Shown here one piece after another: positions 39,818 to 50,800 of a stretch of DNA of 64,000 nt. This DNA comes from Chryseobacterium indologenes (GTDB taxonomy: Bacteria > Bacteroidota > Bacteroidia > Flavobacteriales > Weeksellaceae), in the NCBI GenBank assembly GCA_001013295.1, contig LAZY01000040.1, positions 62,001-126,000 on the forward strand, read 5' to 3'. Within the stretch, counting starts at the first letter, position 1. Every line of letters starts with the position of its first letter. The notes below the pieces were generated by a model, which saw nothing but the letters and a program-made list of their open reading frames with translations, was not told the DNA's origin and searched no databases. The translations under genes and the position numbers were made by a program.

Positions 39818-39874
39818 AGGGTGAAAACATAGATTTAATAGTTTTTTAATGGTTTGGATGACAATTTTTTTTAA

Positions 39875-40220
39875 CCACAAAAGGCCCAAAAATCTTTAAA
39901 CACTTAAGTATTCTTAAGGGACAAGCTTTGCACAGATAAAGCACACTTAAGTTTATGAAAATCTAAGATTTTCATCTAAAGTGAGCTTACTTATACAGTG
40001 GCATCATCAACTTTCTGAAGTGCACTAAAGTGTTTTTAAAATAAGATCTTGTTACTCAATTTTTAATAATCACAAAAGGTGCAAAAAACTTTAAACACTT
40101 AAGTCTTTTTAAGAGACAAGCTTTGCGCATATAAAGTACACTTAAGTTTTTGAAAATATATGATTTTCATCTAAAGTGAACTTAATCATACAGTGACATC
40201 ATCAACTTACTGAAGTGTTC
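39875..40220. repeat. Two imperfect direct repeats of about 155 bp
   Basis: The unit starting CACAAAAGG and containing TTTAAACACTTAAGT, GACAAGCTTTGC, and GATTTTCATCTAAAGTGA occurs at about 39875-40030 and 40071-40220 with about 85% agreement by eye. The region has no gene. It is similar in style to the repeat at 38.67 kb but with a different sequence. Confidence 0.6.
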
Positions 40221-40280
40221 TAAAATAATCTTTTATGACTTTGATGGTTTGGTGCTTTTCAACCTCAGTAAAAAATAAAA

Positions 40281-40301
40281 GCCGGTCTCTGTAGAACCGG
40301 C
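40281..40301 (-). terminator. Terminator of the SusCD-phosphoesterase operon
   Basis: GCCGGT-ctctgtaga-ACCGGC hairpin with a T-rich end on the minus strand, located after the phosphoesterase gene. Confidence 0.7.
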
Positions 40302-40338
40302 TTCAAAATCTAAAAAAGTATTGTAAAAAATGAAAAGT

Positions 40339-41928
40339 TTAAGGAATCTGGATTGCATTCTGTACTTCAAATTCTTCCGAAGCAGAGAACTCATTTCCAT
40401 ACATATCAATGGCTTTCACCTCCAATTTGTGTCTTCCTAATGATAGTTTTTTAGGAAAATCTGCTTCCCAGATATGTTTTGACATTTCAGGATTGGAAGG
40501 TCTTCTTCCCGGTAAAATTTTCTCTGTAGCATCCCATTTGAAAACGGAAAGGGCAAAGTTCGGATCTATGGTTTCGTCATATTCCATTTCTTCCCATTTG
40601 CCATTATCAATTCGGTATTCTACTTTGTCTTTTTTACTTCCTATGAAGAAGTTGGCCAATATTTTTGCTGAGGTTTTCGATGGGAAAGGAATCACTTTGG
40701 GAACGTATAATTTGATCTGATAATCTTCCGGTTTCCCAGCCGTTTTATATTTTACTTTATACTGGTTATCATTAAAGCTGATAAAAGAATAGCCTTTTGC
40801 CGTTCCGTCTCTCATGGTAGAAGTAGGAAGGCCTGCTTCATCGGCCGTTCCGGAATACCAGTCTCCACAGGTAGTTCCCACATTATATTCATGTAATTCT
40901 TTTATCCCGTTCCAGCCTGCTTTTTTACCATAGAAAATCTGTTGCTGGATATGGGTATGTGCTGATAAAAGCAATACATTCTGAAAAGGATTTAAAAAAT
41001 CGAATAACTTCTGGCGGTCAGCATTTCTGAAACTGTCTTCATTTTGATGTTCCAACGGAATATGAAAAGAAACTACGATCAGTTTATTTTTATCTACCAG
41101 TTTCAGGTCATTTTCAATAAACTGCAGCTGATCTTCACGAAAACCGCCCCAATAGCCTTTTCCATCTCTCGGATCAGGATACAGAATATCGTCTAAAATG
41201 ATAAAATGTACATTCCCATAATTGAAAGAATAGTTTGCCGGACCAAAATTTGATTCAAAGGTTTCATCGGAAAGCCTATCTTCTTTTGCATCATAGTTCA
41301 TGTCATGATTTCCCATCACATTGTACCACGGCAATCCCACTTCCTTCATCACATCGGCATAAGGTTTCTGCAAATTCAGGTTATCGCCTACCAAATCTCC
41401 CAGACTGATTCCCAGCACCGCATTTTTCTTGGTATTTTTCACTTCATTCACAATTCCTCTTTTGAAATAATCCAGTTCTTTTTCTGTGTAAGGCTGTGGA
41501 TCTCCAAAAACAAGAATATCAAAGTTTTTATTTTCGTTTTGTGTGTAAAGCGGAAAATTCAATTCTTTGGGAAGCTCTCCTGTTGGGGCTACTCCTTTAT
41601 ATTTAAAATCTGCCGGAGAACCTTGAGGTTTGTGATGGTAATAAAACTGAGGAAGGTTATTGCTGTTCAAAGCGGTCTTGTATCCTGAGGGCTTGATGAC
41701 AAAAATGGTCTGATCATTCTGAACAGGCAGGCTGTAACGTCCGTTTTTATCTGTAAGTACCACCTGAACTCCATTGGAAACCGCCACTCCTTCGATTCCC
41801 TTTTCACGGCTTTCTCTTTTCTGGTTTTTATTAGTGTCTTCATATACATATCCTGAAACAGAAGACTGGGAGAACGCCATTGCTGAAATCAGCATACATG
41901 GCAAGATTAATTTTATTTTGGTATTCAT
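40339..41928 (-). CDS. Secreted calcineurin-like phosphoesterase
   Basis: A 529-residue protein with signal peptide (ILPCMLISAMAFSQ). Residues 22-110 are a SdrD/carboxypeptidase regulatory-like beta domain (SGYVYEDTNKNQKRESREKG, TDKNGRYSLPV). A metallophosphoesterase follows: FGDPQ near residue 140, LGDLVGDN, GNHDMNYD, IVVSFHIPLE and LLLSAHTHIQ give the D-x-H/GD-x2-D/GNH[DE]/H/GHTH-type metal motifs (the first Asp sits in FGDPQ). C-terminal domain is beta-rich. It follows SusD by 26 bp, so a phosphate-releasing enzyme serves the nearby outer-membrane receptor. Substrate unknown. Confidence 0.82.
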   Translation of the reverse strand: MNTKIKLILPCMLISAMAFSQSSVSGYVYEDTNKNQKRESREKGIEGVAVSNGVQVVLTDKNGRYSLPVQNDQTIFVIKPSGYKTALNSNNLPQFYYHHKPQGSPADFKYKGVAPTGELPKELNFPLYTQNENKNFDILVFGDPQPYTEKELDYFKRGIVNEVKNTKKNAVLGISLGDLVGDNLNLQKPYADVMKEVGLPWYNVMGNHDMNYDAKEDRLSDETFESNFGPANYSFNYGNVHFIILDDILYPDPRDGKGYWGGFREDQLQFIENDLKLVDKNKLIVVSFHIPLEHQNEDSFRNADRQKLFDFLNPFQNVLLLSAHTHIQQQIFYGKKAGWNGIKELHEYNVGTTCGDWYSGTADEAGLPTSTMRDGTAKGYSFISFNDNQYKVKYKTAGKPEDYQIKLYVPKVIPFPSKTSAKILANFFIGSKKDKVEYRIDNGKWEEMEYDETIDPNFALSVFKWDATEKILPGRRPSNPEMSKHIWEADFPKKLSLGRHKLEVKAIDMYGNEFSASEEFEVQNAIQIP

Positions 41929-41954
41929 TTTATTTTCTTTTAATTGTTGACGAT

Positions 41955-43400
41955 TTATTTATTCCACCACATTTTCACATTAATATCATCTCCGCCCATC
42001 TGTTGCACTGCATTCTGATAGTTTAATGTATTCAAAACTTTGGGGTTAGGCGGATACATCAGTCTTTGTGGAAGATTACCCCCATTCAAAAGGCCACCGT
42101 TATTAGGAAGCTCAGGAAAACCTGTTCTTCTTTTTTCAAACCACTGCTGTTGGTCTACAAAGAACAGGGCAATGTATTTCTGAAGCATAATTTTCTTCAT
42201 ATCTGCTTCGTAGGCAACATTTTGGTTATCGAAGTAGTTGGCAGGCACCACTGCTCCCCACTGTTCGATAGAAGCTTTTACTCCATTCTCATAATACGTT
42301 TTTGCACTTCCGTTGATAATTCCTTTAAATGCCAACTCTGCCAGGGTAAACTGAAGTTCGGCATAGGGATATACAAAAATCTTCAATGGTGCTTTCGCAA
42401 GGTTTTGATTAAGATTTGAAGGCTGGTAGGTAAATACGGTTCCATAAGGATAACCCGACGGTGCTCCTACATATCCGATGTTATTATTTTTCAAATCTTT
42501 TGCCTGTGTAAAAAACATAGGAACACGGGGGTCATTATTGGCTTTCAGGGTCTGTACAAAGAAATCTGAAGCGGCTCTTCCTGTTGTAAAATCCTGAGGT
42601 CTTGCAATAGGAGGCATCAGTGGAGAAACTCCTGTAATATCAACTTTTGCGGCATCTGCATTCGTTTGAAAAACAGGATATAATGTAGGGTTATTGACAA
42701 TTTCCTGAATTCTTTCTTTGACATTCACTTCTCCTTCTTTTCTTAAAATTCTCGTCAATAGTCTTAAAGAAAGTGAGTTACAGAATTTTTTCCAGTTGGT
42801 GATCCCATTAGGGTCTGTATCAGCTTTATAGAATAAGTCTCCTCCGGTAAGTATTTTATTGGTAATGAAAAGAGAATTAGCTGCTTTAAGATCATCCAGC
42901 AGACGTAAATAAATCTCTTTCTGCCTGTCAAATTTAGGTTGCATAATAGATTCATCCAATTGTGATGCCTGGGAAAAAGGAACGTCTCCATAAGTATCGG
43001 TAAGGTTGGAATAAATCCACGCATTCAGTACCATAGAAATTGCCTGGTAGTTTTTATCTCCTTCAGCGATTGCCGCTTTTTTCAGATCATCTACCTGCTT
43101 CAGCCATCTGTAGGAATTATTCCAGAAACCTGATCCTGTATTTTCTGTGATATAATAACGGCTCAGTGAGTTCCCTTCATTAGGAAAATCCAGTGAAACC
43201 TGCATAATATCAAAGGTGAAGTCATTGGCTCTGTTGTAGCCTACCACAGACATATTATACTGTACCGGAACCAGCAAGGCACTGGCAACAGGTACATTGA
43301 TTCTGCTTTTATCTTTATTAATCTCGTCAAGGCTTCTGTCACACGAAACGGTACTGCTTACAAGGGCAAGAAATGAGCATATATAGACTAGTTTTTTCAT
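41955..43400 (-). CDS. SusD/RagB-like outer-membrane lipoprotein
   Basis: A 481-residue lipoprotein (SFLALVSSTVSC, then DRSLDEINKDKSRINVP). The helical TPR-type core of the SusD family is visible in LNAWIYSNLTDTYGDVPFSQ and IYLRLLDDLKAANSLF, and the C-terminal part NQNVAYEADMKKIMLQKYIA. The family binds substrate at the cell surface and delivers it to the SusC partner. It follows SusC by 11 bp. Subtype resembles SusD-like_2. The neighbouring phosphoesterase suggests phosphorylated cargo. Confidence 0.85.
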   Translation of the reverse strand: MKKLVYICSFLALVSSTVSCDRSLDEINKDKSRINVPVASALLVPVQYNMSVVGYNRANDFTFDIMQVSLDFPNEGNSLSRYYITENTGSGFWNNSYRWLKQVDDLKKAAIAEGDKNYQAISMVLNAWIYSNLTDTYGDVPFSQASQLDESIMQPKFDRQKEIYLRLLDDLKAANSLFITNKILTGGDLFYKADTDPNGITNWKKFCNSLSLRLLTRILRKEGEVNVKERIQEIVNNPTLYPVFQTNADAAKVDITGVSPLMPPIARPQDFTTGRAASDFFVQTLKANNDPRVPMFFTQAKDLKNNNIGYVGAPSGYPYGTVFTYQPSNLNQNLAKAPLKIFVYPYAELQFTLAELAFKGIINGSAKTYYENGVKASIEQWGAVVPANYFDNQNVAYEADMKKIMLQKYIALFFVDQQQWFEKRRTGFPELPNNGGLLNGGNLPQRLMYPPNPKVLNTLNYQNAVQQMGGDDINVKMWWNK

Positions 43401-43411
43401 TTTTCTGATTT

Positions 43412-46384
43412 TTAAAATTTAACGTTTAACTGAATTCCGATTGTTCTGGACTGTGGCAGCTGCCCCATTTCCACTCCCGGTGTAATGGTTGCATTATCAA
43501 GTGCCGCCACTTCCGGATCAAATAATGGGAACTTCGACCACATCCAAAGGTTTCTTCCAAATACAGCCAAAGTAATATCGGTCACTTTTAAAGGTTCAAG
43601 AATCGATTTTGGGAAAGAATAAGAGATTCTGGCATCTCTCAGCTTAATGAATGAGGTATCGAATGAATTGGTTTCCACATTGGCTCTTCTGTAATAATCC
43701 CCGTAATAGGTATAAACAGGAATTCCTTTGGTGTTAGGTGAAAAACTTCCATCCGGATTCTGAACGACTCCATCTCCTACGATAAGACCACCAGGGTTAT
43801 CTCTTCCCACAAGCGTATGGGTAAGTTTACCCTGTTCAGACATTTTGTGATGCGATTGTGAATAGGCAGTTCCTTTATACTGTCCATCGAATGAGAAACT
43901 CAGGGTAATATTTTTATATCTGAATTCATTCTGAAGACCTGCTCTCCATTTCGGATAGGCATTTCCTATTTTTTTCATTTCATTGGGCTTTGCGGTCATT
44001 CCATCGGCGCCATAGATGACCTTTCCGTCTGGTGAATACATCAATCCGTATCCATACATATCACCTAAGGATCCACCTACCATAGCATTGTAATACACTA
44101 CTCCACCAATACTTCCCATGATATAAGGAGCTCCGTTAAACTCTTCAGGTAAAGAAAGAATCTTATTGCGGTTCATAGACCAGTTTGCATTCACGTTCCA
44201 TGAGAAGTTTTTAGTCTTTATCGGGTAAGCATTCAAGGTCATTTCCATCCCTCTGTTTCTCAGCTCACCGGAGTTGACGATCCTTCTGTTGTATCCAGTT
44301 TCATACAATACCGGGATAATGATCGACTGGTCTTTGGAATTGTTCTGGTAAGCCGTGAAGTTGAACGTCAACCTGTTTTTCAGAATACTGAAATCCATTC
44401 CGGCTTCTATATTGGTGATGATCTCAGGCTTCAGACCTGGATTCGGGTATAGCAACGGAGTTTCTACTGAGCCAGTGAAGACACTGTTTTCATAGTATTT
44501 TTCAAGCATATAGTTATACGTATCATTACCCACTTGTGACCATGAAAGTCTCATTTTCCACAGATTCAGTTTATCAGATTTCAGTTTAAAGATGTCTGAT
44601 AAGACAAATGAAGAAGCTACTGACGGATAAAAATAGGATCTGTTGCGGCTTGGAAGTGTGCTGCTCCAGTCATTTCGGGCGGTCACATCCAGGAAGATCA
44701 TATCCTTATAGCTGAAATTGGCTAATGCATAAACACTATTCACCTGATAGTCATTAGGGCTTGCCAATCTGAAATCCTGTGAAGCAGCATTAGAAAGCTG
44801 ATAAAGACCTGCCCGGTTAAGCCCGATTGCCCTGTAATCATTCATGGTATACTCATGATACCTGATATTTCCTCCGGCAGAAGCTGTGACTCCCACATCA
44901 CCGAATTTATTCTTATAGGTAAGCAAAACATCATTATTCAGGTCCAAATACCTGATGTATTGTTCTCTGTAATATCCTTTCAGGTAATTGGCAGAGCTCC
45001 ACGGTCTTCTCTGGGAACGAAATTCGTTACTCCATTCCAAACCGGTTTTATAGGCTATATCAAAGTTCTTGGCCAGCTGATAGCTGATGTTGATATTTCC
45101 GGTGATTACTTTTTTGTTTGTACCATTCAGGTTTTCGTAAGCGATCAGGTAAGGATTATCGATATAGGAACTGAAAGGATGCACCTGATCTACCTGCTCA
45201 TATCCGTTTCTCCAGATGGGTCTATACCAGTTGAGATCTACGTTCGGATTCTGGAAAATCATGAAATAAGAGATCGACTGATTGTTGTACCCGGTTGCAG
45301 GAAGGTTGTCACTTTTGGTATTGCTGAAGTTGATTTTGGTTCCGATCTTCAGCCTGCTGCTCAGTTTGTGATCCAAAGACAGGGCGGCATTTAATCTGTC
45401 GAAGCCTGTATTTGGCATCATCCATTCGTTTTTCAGATAAGAAAGTGAGGTTCTGAAAGAGGTATTTTCGTTGGAATGCTCTATTGACAAACTGTTTGAA
45501 TAGTTGGAACCTACCTGCCAGAAATCTTTGATATTGTTTGTGTAAGGTCTCCAAAGCTTTCTCTCCAAACTTTGCCCTTCTATCGTTGGGTCATACTGGA
45601 AATAATACTGTCCATCAAACTTCGGCCCGAAAGCACTGCTGGTAGATCCTGTATTCACTCCATCTACGGACGCTCCGTAAGAGTAGTAGTAATTTCCGTT
45701 TTTATCTCTCTGCTGGGTTCCTTGTCCATATTCATACTGATAATCCGGCCATTTGAGAACGCTATCAAAACTGGTATAGGAATTTAAAGTCACCTGAACT
45801 TTTCCTTTTTTGGTCTTCCCGGATTTTGTTGTGATCATGATCGCTCCTCTTGATCCTCTTGATCCGTATAAAGCAGATGCAGTAGGTCCTTTCAGAATAG
45901 ATACCGATTCAATATCATCCGGATTGATGCTGTTGAAACTGTCTCCGTAATCTATCGGAAGGTCCCCTCCTGAACCGGCACCATAAGCATTCGTGCCGGT
46001 TCCGGTCTTTCTGCCACTCAAAGGAACGCCATCCACCACAATCAGCGCATCATTGTTTCCGATATTCATCGAAATGTCTCCACGAAGGGTGATACGGCTT
46101 GTTCCCAGCGGTCCGGCTCCTGCCGTCTGAATCTTCAGTCCGGCTACTTTACCTTCCAAAGCCTGCGCCCAGTTATTGTTCTGAGTCCGTAAGAGTTCTT
46201 CAGATTTAACAGTCTGTGTAGAATACCCTAGAGATCTGTCATCTCTTTTGATCCCCAAAGCAGTGACCACCACTTCTTCAATTCCTTTGATCGTGTCTTT
46301 TTTAGCTTTTTGCTGAGCTGTGAGATTGACGCTTATTAATCCTAACAGCGACAAAACCAACAACTTTTGTGTCTCTTTACGCAT
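43412..46384 (-). CDS. SusC/RagA-type TonB-dependent receptor
   Basis: A 990-residue outer-membrane receptor with signal peptide (LLVLSLLGLISVNLTAQ). It lacks the usual N-terminal carboxypeptidase-regulatory beta domain and passes directly into a TonB box (IEEVVVTALGIKRDD) and plug (LEGKVAGLKIQTAGAGPLGT, DALIVVDGVPL, VSILKGPTASALYGSRGSRG), followed by a beta-barrel ending FGRNLWMWSK...LNVKF. It imports substrates with TonB energy, partnered with SusD. Its promoter region carries TTTAA repeats in 11-bp steps. Confidence 0.87.
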   Translation of the reverse strand: MRKETQKLLVLSLLGLISVNLTAQQKAKKDTIKGIEEVVVTALGIKRDDRSLGYSTQTVKSEELLRTQNNNWAQALEGKVAGLKIQTAGAGPLGTSRITLRGDISMNIGNNDALIVVDGVPLSGRKTGTGTNAYGAGSGGDLPIDYGDSFNSINPDDIESVSILKGPTASALYGSRGSRGAIMITTKSGKTKKGKVQVTLNSYTSFDSVLKWPDYQYEYGQGTQQRDKNGNYYYSYGASVDGVNTGSTSSAFGPKFDGQYYFQYDPTIEGQSLERKLWRPYTNNIKDFWQVGSNYSNSLSIEHSNENTSFRTSLSYLKNEWMMPNTGFDRLNAALSLDHKLSSRLKIGTKINFSNTKSDNLPATGYNNQSISYFMIFQNPNVDLNWYRPIWRNGYEQVDQVHPFSSYIDNPYLIAYENLNGTNKKVITGNINISYQLAKNFDIAYKTGLEWSNEFRSQRRPWSSANYLKGYYREQYIRYLDLNNDVLLTYKNKFGDVGVTASAGGNIRYHEYTMNDYRAIGLNRAGLYQLSNAASQDFRLASPNDYQVNSVYALANFSYKDMIFLDVTARNDWSSTLPSRNRSYFYPSVASSFVLSDIFKLKSDKLNLWKMRLSWSQVGNDTYNYMLEKYYENSVFTGSVETPLLYPNPGLKPEIITNIEAGMDFSILKNRLTFNFTAYQNNSKDQSIIIPVLYETGYNRRIVNSGELRNRGMEMTLNAYPIKTKNFSWNVNANWSMNRNKILSLPEEFNGAPYIMGSIGGVVYYNAMVGGSLGDMYGYGLMYSPDGKVIYGADGMTAKPNEMKKIGNAYPKWRAGLQNEFRYKNITLSFSFDGQYKGTAYSQSHHKMSEQGKLTHTLVGRDNPGGLIVGDGVVQNPDGSFSPNTKGIPVYTYYGDYYRRANVETNSFDTSFIKLRDARISYSFPKSILEPLKVTDITLAVFGRNLWMWSKFPLFDPEVAALDNATITPGVEMGQLPQSRTIGIQLNVKF

Positions 46385-46400
46385 TTCCTTTTTGTTTGCG

Positions 46401-46455
46401 CAAAATTAAAACGACATTATGAGTAGGATTTTAACACGATTTTAACGTTTTTTAA
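46401..46455 (-). promoter_or_regulatory. SusC promoter with Pho-box-like direct repeats
   Basis: TAATTTTG (minus strand, 46401-46408) matches the TAnnTTTG -7 element. Upstream, GATTTTAACAC (46427-46437) and GATTTTAACGT (46438-46448) are adjacent 11-bp direct repeats, with a further TTTAA at 46451-46455. No TTG -33 is present, as is usual for activator-dependent promoters. The Oar-like receptor promoter has the same plan. Confidence 0.6.
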
Positions 46456-46693
46456 AAGTTTATTGAATAATATGTTAATTTTTTCTTAACAATACAAGGT
46501 AAACATCTATTTAACAATACTTTAAAGAATTAAGTATTTTTAATGCCATTTTGCAGCTTTATTTGTGTATCTTTATTGTCTTCGCTTGGGATAATACTAT
46601 ATAATAAATTATAAATAATTAAAAATCAACACATTACCATTTACCAATGTATTAATCGGCTTAATTACCTGTTAAAATTGGGGATTTTCCTAT

Positions 46694-46739
46694 AAAAAGA
46701 TACCGTCTGACCTTTGTAAAGGTCAGACGGTGTCTTTTT
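46694..46739 (-). terminator. Terminator of the glycerophosphodiesterase gene
   Basis: Long stem AAAAAGATACCGTCTGACC against GGTCAGACGGTGTCTTTTT with a short loop; strong T run on the minus strand. Confidence 0.8.
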
Positions 46740-46868
46740 ATGGATTGGTATAGTTCAGTTGTAAACCACCCCGTCAAATCTTTGATTTGCCACCCCTCCA
46801 ATGGAGGGGAATGATGCGGTTTCCGATTAATATTGAATAGATGATTAAACGCTGTCGGAATTATGATA

Positions 46869-47615
46869 TTATTTATTTTTCAATTGTTCAGGAATATTGG
46901 TGGTTACGAATCCGATTCCCTGCTTTTTCAATTCATCATAAACTGCGGCATCATTTACCGTCCATGAATTTGTAATCAGGCCTAATGTTTTAGCTTCTGC
47001 AATCCAGGTAGGGTTTTTCTGGAAAACGCTATAATGATAATCCATACCGTCTAATCCTTCTTTTTTAATCTGTTCCGGCGACAGTTCTCCGTTCAGGTAC
47101 TGAACTTTAAATGAAGGGGCCAGTTTTTTGATCTCTTTACAGATATTAAGACTGAAAGAAATGAACTCACTTTGAGATTCCAGCTTCATCTCTTTAATCA
47201 TTTTGATGGTCTTTTCTGTAATCTCGTTTTCTAATTCCGGAGTTTTAGCCGGCTTAATTTCAACGATCAGTTTTACAGACGGGTCTTTCTTTCCTTGCTT
47301 CAAATACTCTTTTAAAGTAGGAAATTTTTCTCCGTTGGATAATTTCAATGCTTCCAATTCTTTGAAAGAGGTTTCGGAAATTTCCATTTTACCGTGATGC
47401 TCATCATGATTGATAACGAGTACACCATCTTTTGTCATTCTTACATCAAATTCTGACCCATAAACTTTTAATTTCTGAGCATTTTCTAAAGATTTGATGG
47501 AGTTTTCCGTTGTTGGCGGCTGTGCCTGGAAATATCCTCTATGGGCTATGATCTGGGTTTGTGCTTTCATTAAAACTGTACTTAAAACTGCTAAACCTAA
47601 GATAAAATTTTTCAT
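46869..47615 (-). CDS. Secreted glycerophosphodiester phosphodiesterase
   Basis: ATG 47615 is chosen as it begins a signal peptide (MKNFILGLAVLSTVLMKA). The 248-residue protein has GDPD motifs IIAHRGYFQAQPPTTENS (His and Glu metal ligands), GSEFDVRMTKDGVLVINHDE (Glu, Asp and His) and LIVEIKPAK (Glu). The C-terminal MDYHYSVFQKNPTWIAEAKT and SWTVND are typical. The enzyme would cleave glycerophosphodiesters in the periplasm, releasing glycerol-3-phosphate. The gene lies between the SusCD operon and the Oar receptor, in a phosphate-related cluster. Confidence 0.88.
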   Translation of the reverse strand: MKNFILGLAVLSTVLMKAQTQIIAHRGYFQAQPPTTENSIKSLENAQKLKVYGSEFDVRMTKDGVLVINHDEHHGKMEISETSFKELEALKLSNGEKFPTLKEYLKQGKKDPSVKLIVEIKPAKTPELENEITEKTIKMIKEMKLESQSEFISFSLNICKEIKKLAPSFKVQYLNGELSPEQIKKEGLDGMDYHYSVFQKNPTWIAEAKTLGLITNSWTVNDAAVYDELKKQGIGFVTTNIPEQLKNK

Positions 47616-47644
47616 ATGAAGTTGTTTATTTTTTTTAAAGATCA

Positions 47645-47701
47645 TATGGAATCGCTCCACCTTCATCAGTGTTTGTGTTTACAAATCATGGCGATTTCAT
47701 A
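47645..47701. repeat. REP-like palindromic element, copy 1
   Basis: A 57-bp sequence beginning TATGGAATCGC and ending GCGATTTCATA, with the conserved interior AGTGTTTGTGTTT. It closely matches 56419-56475. The ends are inverted complements. It sits upstream of the GDPD start codon. Confidence 0.65.
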
Positions 47702-47780
47702 ATATAATGGAGATAAATTAAAACAAAGTCCTGAAACTTTTGATAAAGGTAGTTATTATCGAACGTACTGAGAAATATAA

Positions 47781-47840
47781 ACCACAAAAGAAAGCCCTTC
47801 ACTGAACACTTCGGTTGGTATAAGTTCTTTCTTTTGTGGT
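47781..47840 (-). terminator. Terminator of the Oar-like receptor gene
   Basis: ACCACAAAAGAAAG/CTTTCTTTTGTGGT arms (14 bp each) with a 32-nt loop after the receptor gene ending at 47860. Confidence 0.65.
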
Positions 47841-47859
47841 GGTAAAAAATGGTTATGGA

Positions 47860-50800
47860 TTAAAAACTATACTTTGCTCCGATCTGGATCTGGTATGGAT
47901 TCCCTGAGAGAGGAGTCAATCCGTTTCCGCTGATGTTTTTCGTATATTCAAACTGTCTTGTGACCGGATTGAACTTATTAATCCTGTATAGAGATGTATT
48001 TCCGTAAGATTTATTTACTCCCCATTCTTTATTCAGAAGGTTGGCTACGTTGAATATATCTATGGAAAGCTCAAAAGCCCCTACTTTGTCAAACTTAATC
48101 TTCTTGGCTACCCGGACATCCCAAACTCCGAAAAATTCGTTTTTACCACCGTTACGTTCTGCAATCTTACCATTGTAATCACTAATATAATTTTTTAATG
48201 CCTGTCCTACTTGCGGATCATCCAGAATGGTTTGGGCAACATTAGGGAAGATATAAGCCAGGTCATTACTGTCTACAAAGTCCCCATTAACATTTCCTCC
48301 TGCCGTCATAGAGAAACGGGTTCCCCCGATTCCTGAGTATCTTACTCCAAGAGTGAATCCTGCAATCGTAGGCGAGTTACCATAGATGACCACTTTATTT
48401 CTGAACTGGTTGTCTGAATAAGTCATTCTCAGGTCTCTCGGATCACTCTGGATCATGGTAGACAATGTTGCAGAGTTGGCTACGTTTCCGTTATAAGAAG
48501 TATTGTCCTTAATATCTGACCAGGTATAACTTGCGGTGATTTCCCCATCTTTCCAGTAACGGTAGCTTGTATCCACTACCCATGAAAACTGATTGACTTT
48601 ACCATCACTTACAAGCTCCAGCACTCTACCGAATTTATCATTGATTCTTCCTTTTTTCCAATCTATCTTACCTTCTGCTAAAGATTCTGCCGGAACAAAT
48701 ACTCCTCTGCCTCCTTCATTGTCTAAAGTAAAGAAAGGATTAGCCACCATATTTCTGTCATAGTAATAGTAGTTATTTCTACCCAACGCCATATATCCTG
48801 CAATCCCGGCTCTGAACCTTTCGTTAAAGAAATGAGTATAAGAGATATTTGCCTTATAAACGATCGGAATTTTTGCATCCTTCCCTGTATAGTTGATGGT
48901 AGGAATCTGATATTGAGAAAGTGTAGGAACCGTATTGTAGTCGTTTCTATAACTATTGAAATCCGGGAACGGAACATCTTTCCCCGTTACATCTACGGTT
49001 GCCAGATGCTTTCCGTCAAATACAAGGTTATTGATGATCATATAGTTGTTGATGTCTGAAGAGAATATTCCGGCACCAAATTTCAGGAAGTCTTTATTTC
49101 CTTCATTGATATTCCAGTCAAACTGAAATCTCGGCTGGATAACGAACGACTTAATCTTATTATCAGTTCTGATTCCCATTTCATCATATAGCTTCTGGTT
49201 GAATTCTGCTTTCGGATAGCCTCCATAATCCAGTCGGATACCAGCCATCAAATCTAGCCCTGTGGCGATTTTCGTCTGAAACTGCCCATAAATACCAAGA
49301 TTCCAGATATTGGATCTCACAGAAGTATCATCCATCAAAGGTACTTCTCTGTAAAATCTGTAGGGAGTCATTGCATCAAAGTTGTTCATCCCCTGAAAGA
49401 GGAATCTTCCATTCACTTCACTTCCATATATAGATTTTGAAGTAGTATACATCAGGTCTGCACCAAAGGTATATTTTACTTTATCCGTATTATAGTATAA
49501 ATTATCTACAATCTGGAATACATTATTTCTAAAGCTTTCCTGTGCGAAACGATGACCGCCGATCTGGATATTGGTAGAACCCACTCCCGGTGACATCACA
49601 TTTTCAACAATCGCTCTTGGTACCGGCTTTCCTAACTGGTTGTTCTGATAACTGTCCTGGAAAGTATACAGGTACTGAGCTTTTAATTCGTTGGTTAAAT
49701 TAGATTTCAGATTTGATCTCAAGGTCAGCAATAAACTGTTGTCTATATTCTTATCATTTCCGTACGATTCGAAGAAATTGATACTGGTATTATCACCCAG
49801 TCCGTTTTTATTAAGATCATACGTGAAGTTATTTCTCAGTGTCAATAAGTGTTTCTCATTGATCTGCCAATCTAAACGTAAAAATGCAGCATCTGAGTTC
49901 CTTACTTTATCGAAGCTTCCGAATTGCGGGCTGTTCCCTACCCCATATTTTGCTCTAGCTATATCCAGAAACTGATTAAGAGTCTGGGTAGTGGTATTCA
50001 GTCTTTTCTCATCATCTGGCGATTTTATATCTGCAATCAATAATGGTCTTGAATCCAACTGATGATCCCAGGCAACGAAAAAGTGTAATTTGTTTTTAAT
50101 GATCGGTCCTCCCAAAGAGAATCCGAACTGAGAGGTAGAGAAGTCGTTCTGTCTTTTGTTTCCTCTGATGTCATACGGACTGGAAAGCCAGTTGGTTCTC
50201 AGATATTCCCAGGCACTTCCTGAAAATTTATTGGTTCCGGATTTGGTAACGGCACTTACGGTACCACCACCACTTCTTCCGAGCGTCACATCATATTGGT
50301 TGGTCGTAATTTTGAATTCACGTACCGCTTCAATGGAAATCGAGAAAGGAGCACCACTTCGGCTGGTAGTAGATCCTGCTGAAGTTGGGTTTTTAGCAGT
50401 CATCCCATCAATGGTAAAGTTTGTGGAAGACCCAAGCTGGCCAGACAGGTTTCCGCCTTTTCCACTTAAGGGAGACAGTTCTGTAAGATTGGTAAAGTTC
50501 CTCCCGTTTACCGGAAGCATACTGATGTTTTTGGCAGTGATAGCAGTCGCAGCACCCAGATTTCCGATTTTATTCTTCAGATTCCCCGTAATCTTTACTT
50601 CCTCAATACGTTTCTCTCCATCCAGATTCATGTTTACCGTAACCTGGTCTCCAAAGTTGACATTGTATCCTTCTTTCTTATCATCATTCACAATGACTGT
50701 ATACGGTCCGCCAAGAGGGATTTCTTTGAAGATATATTCCCCTTTTGAGTTCGTTTCCGTCTCCGTTCTGAACCCTGTGGATTCGTTCACGATCGTTACT

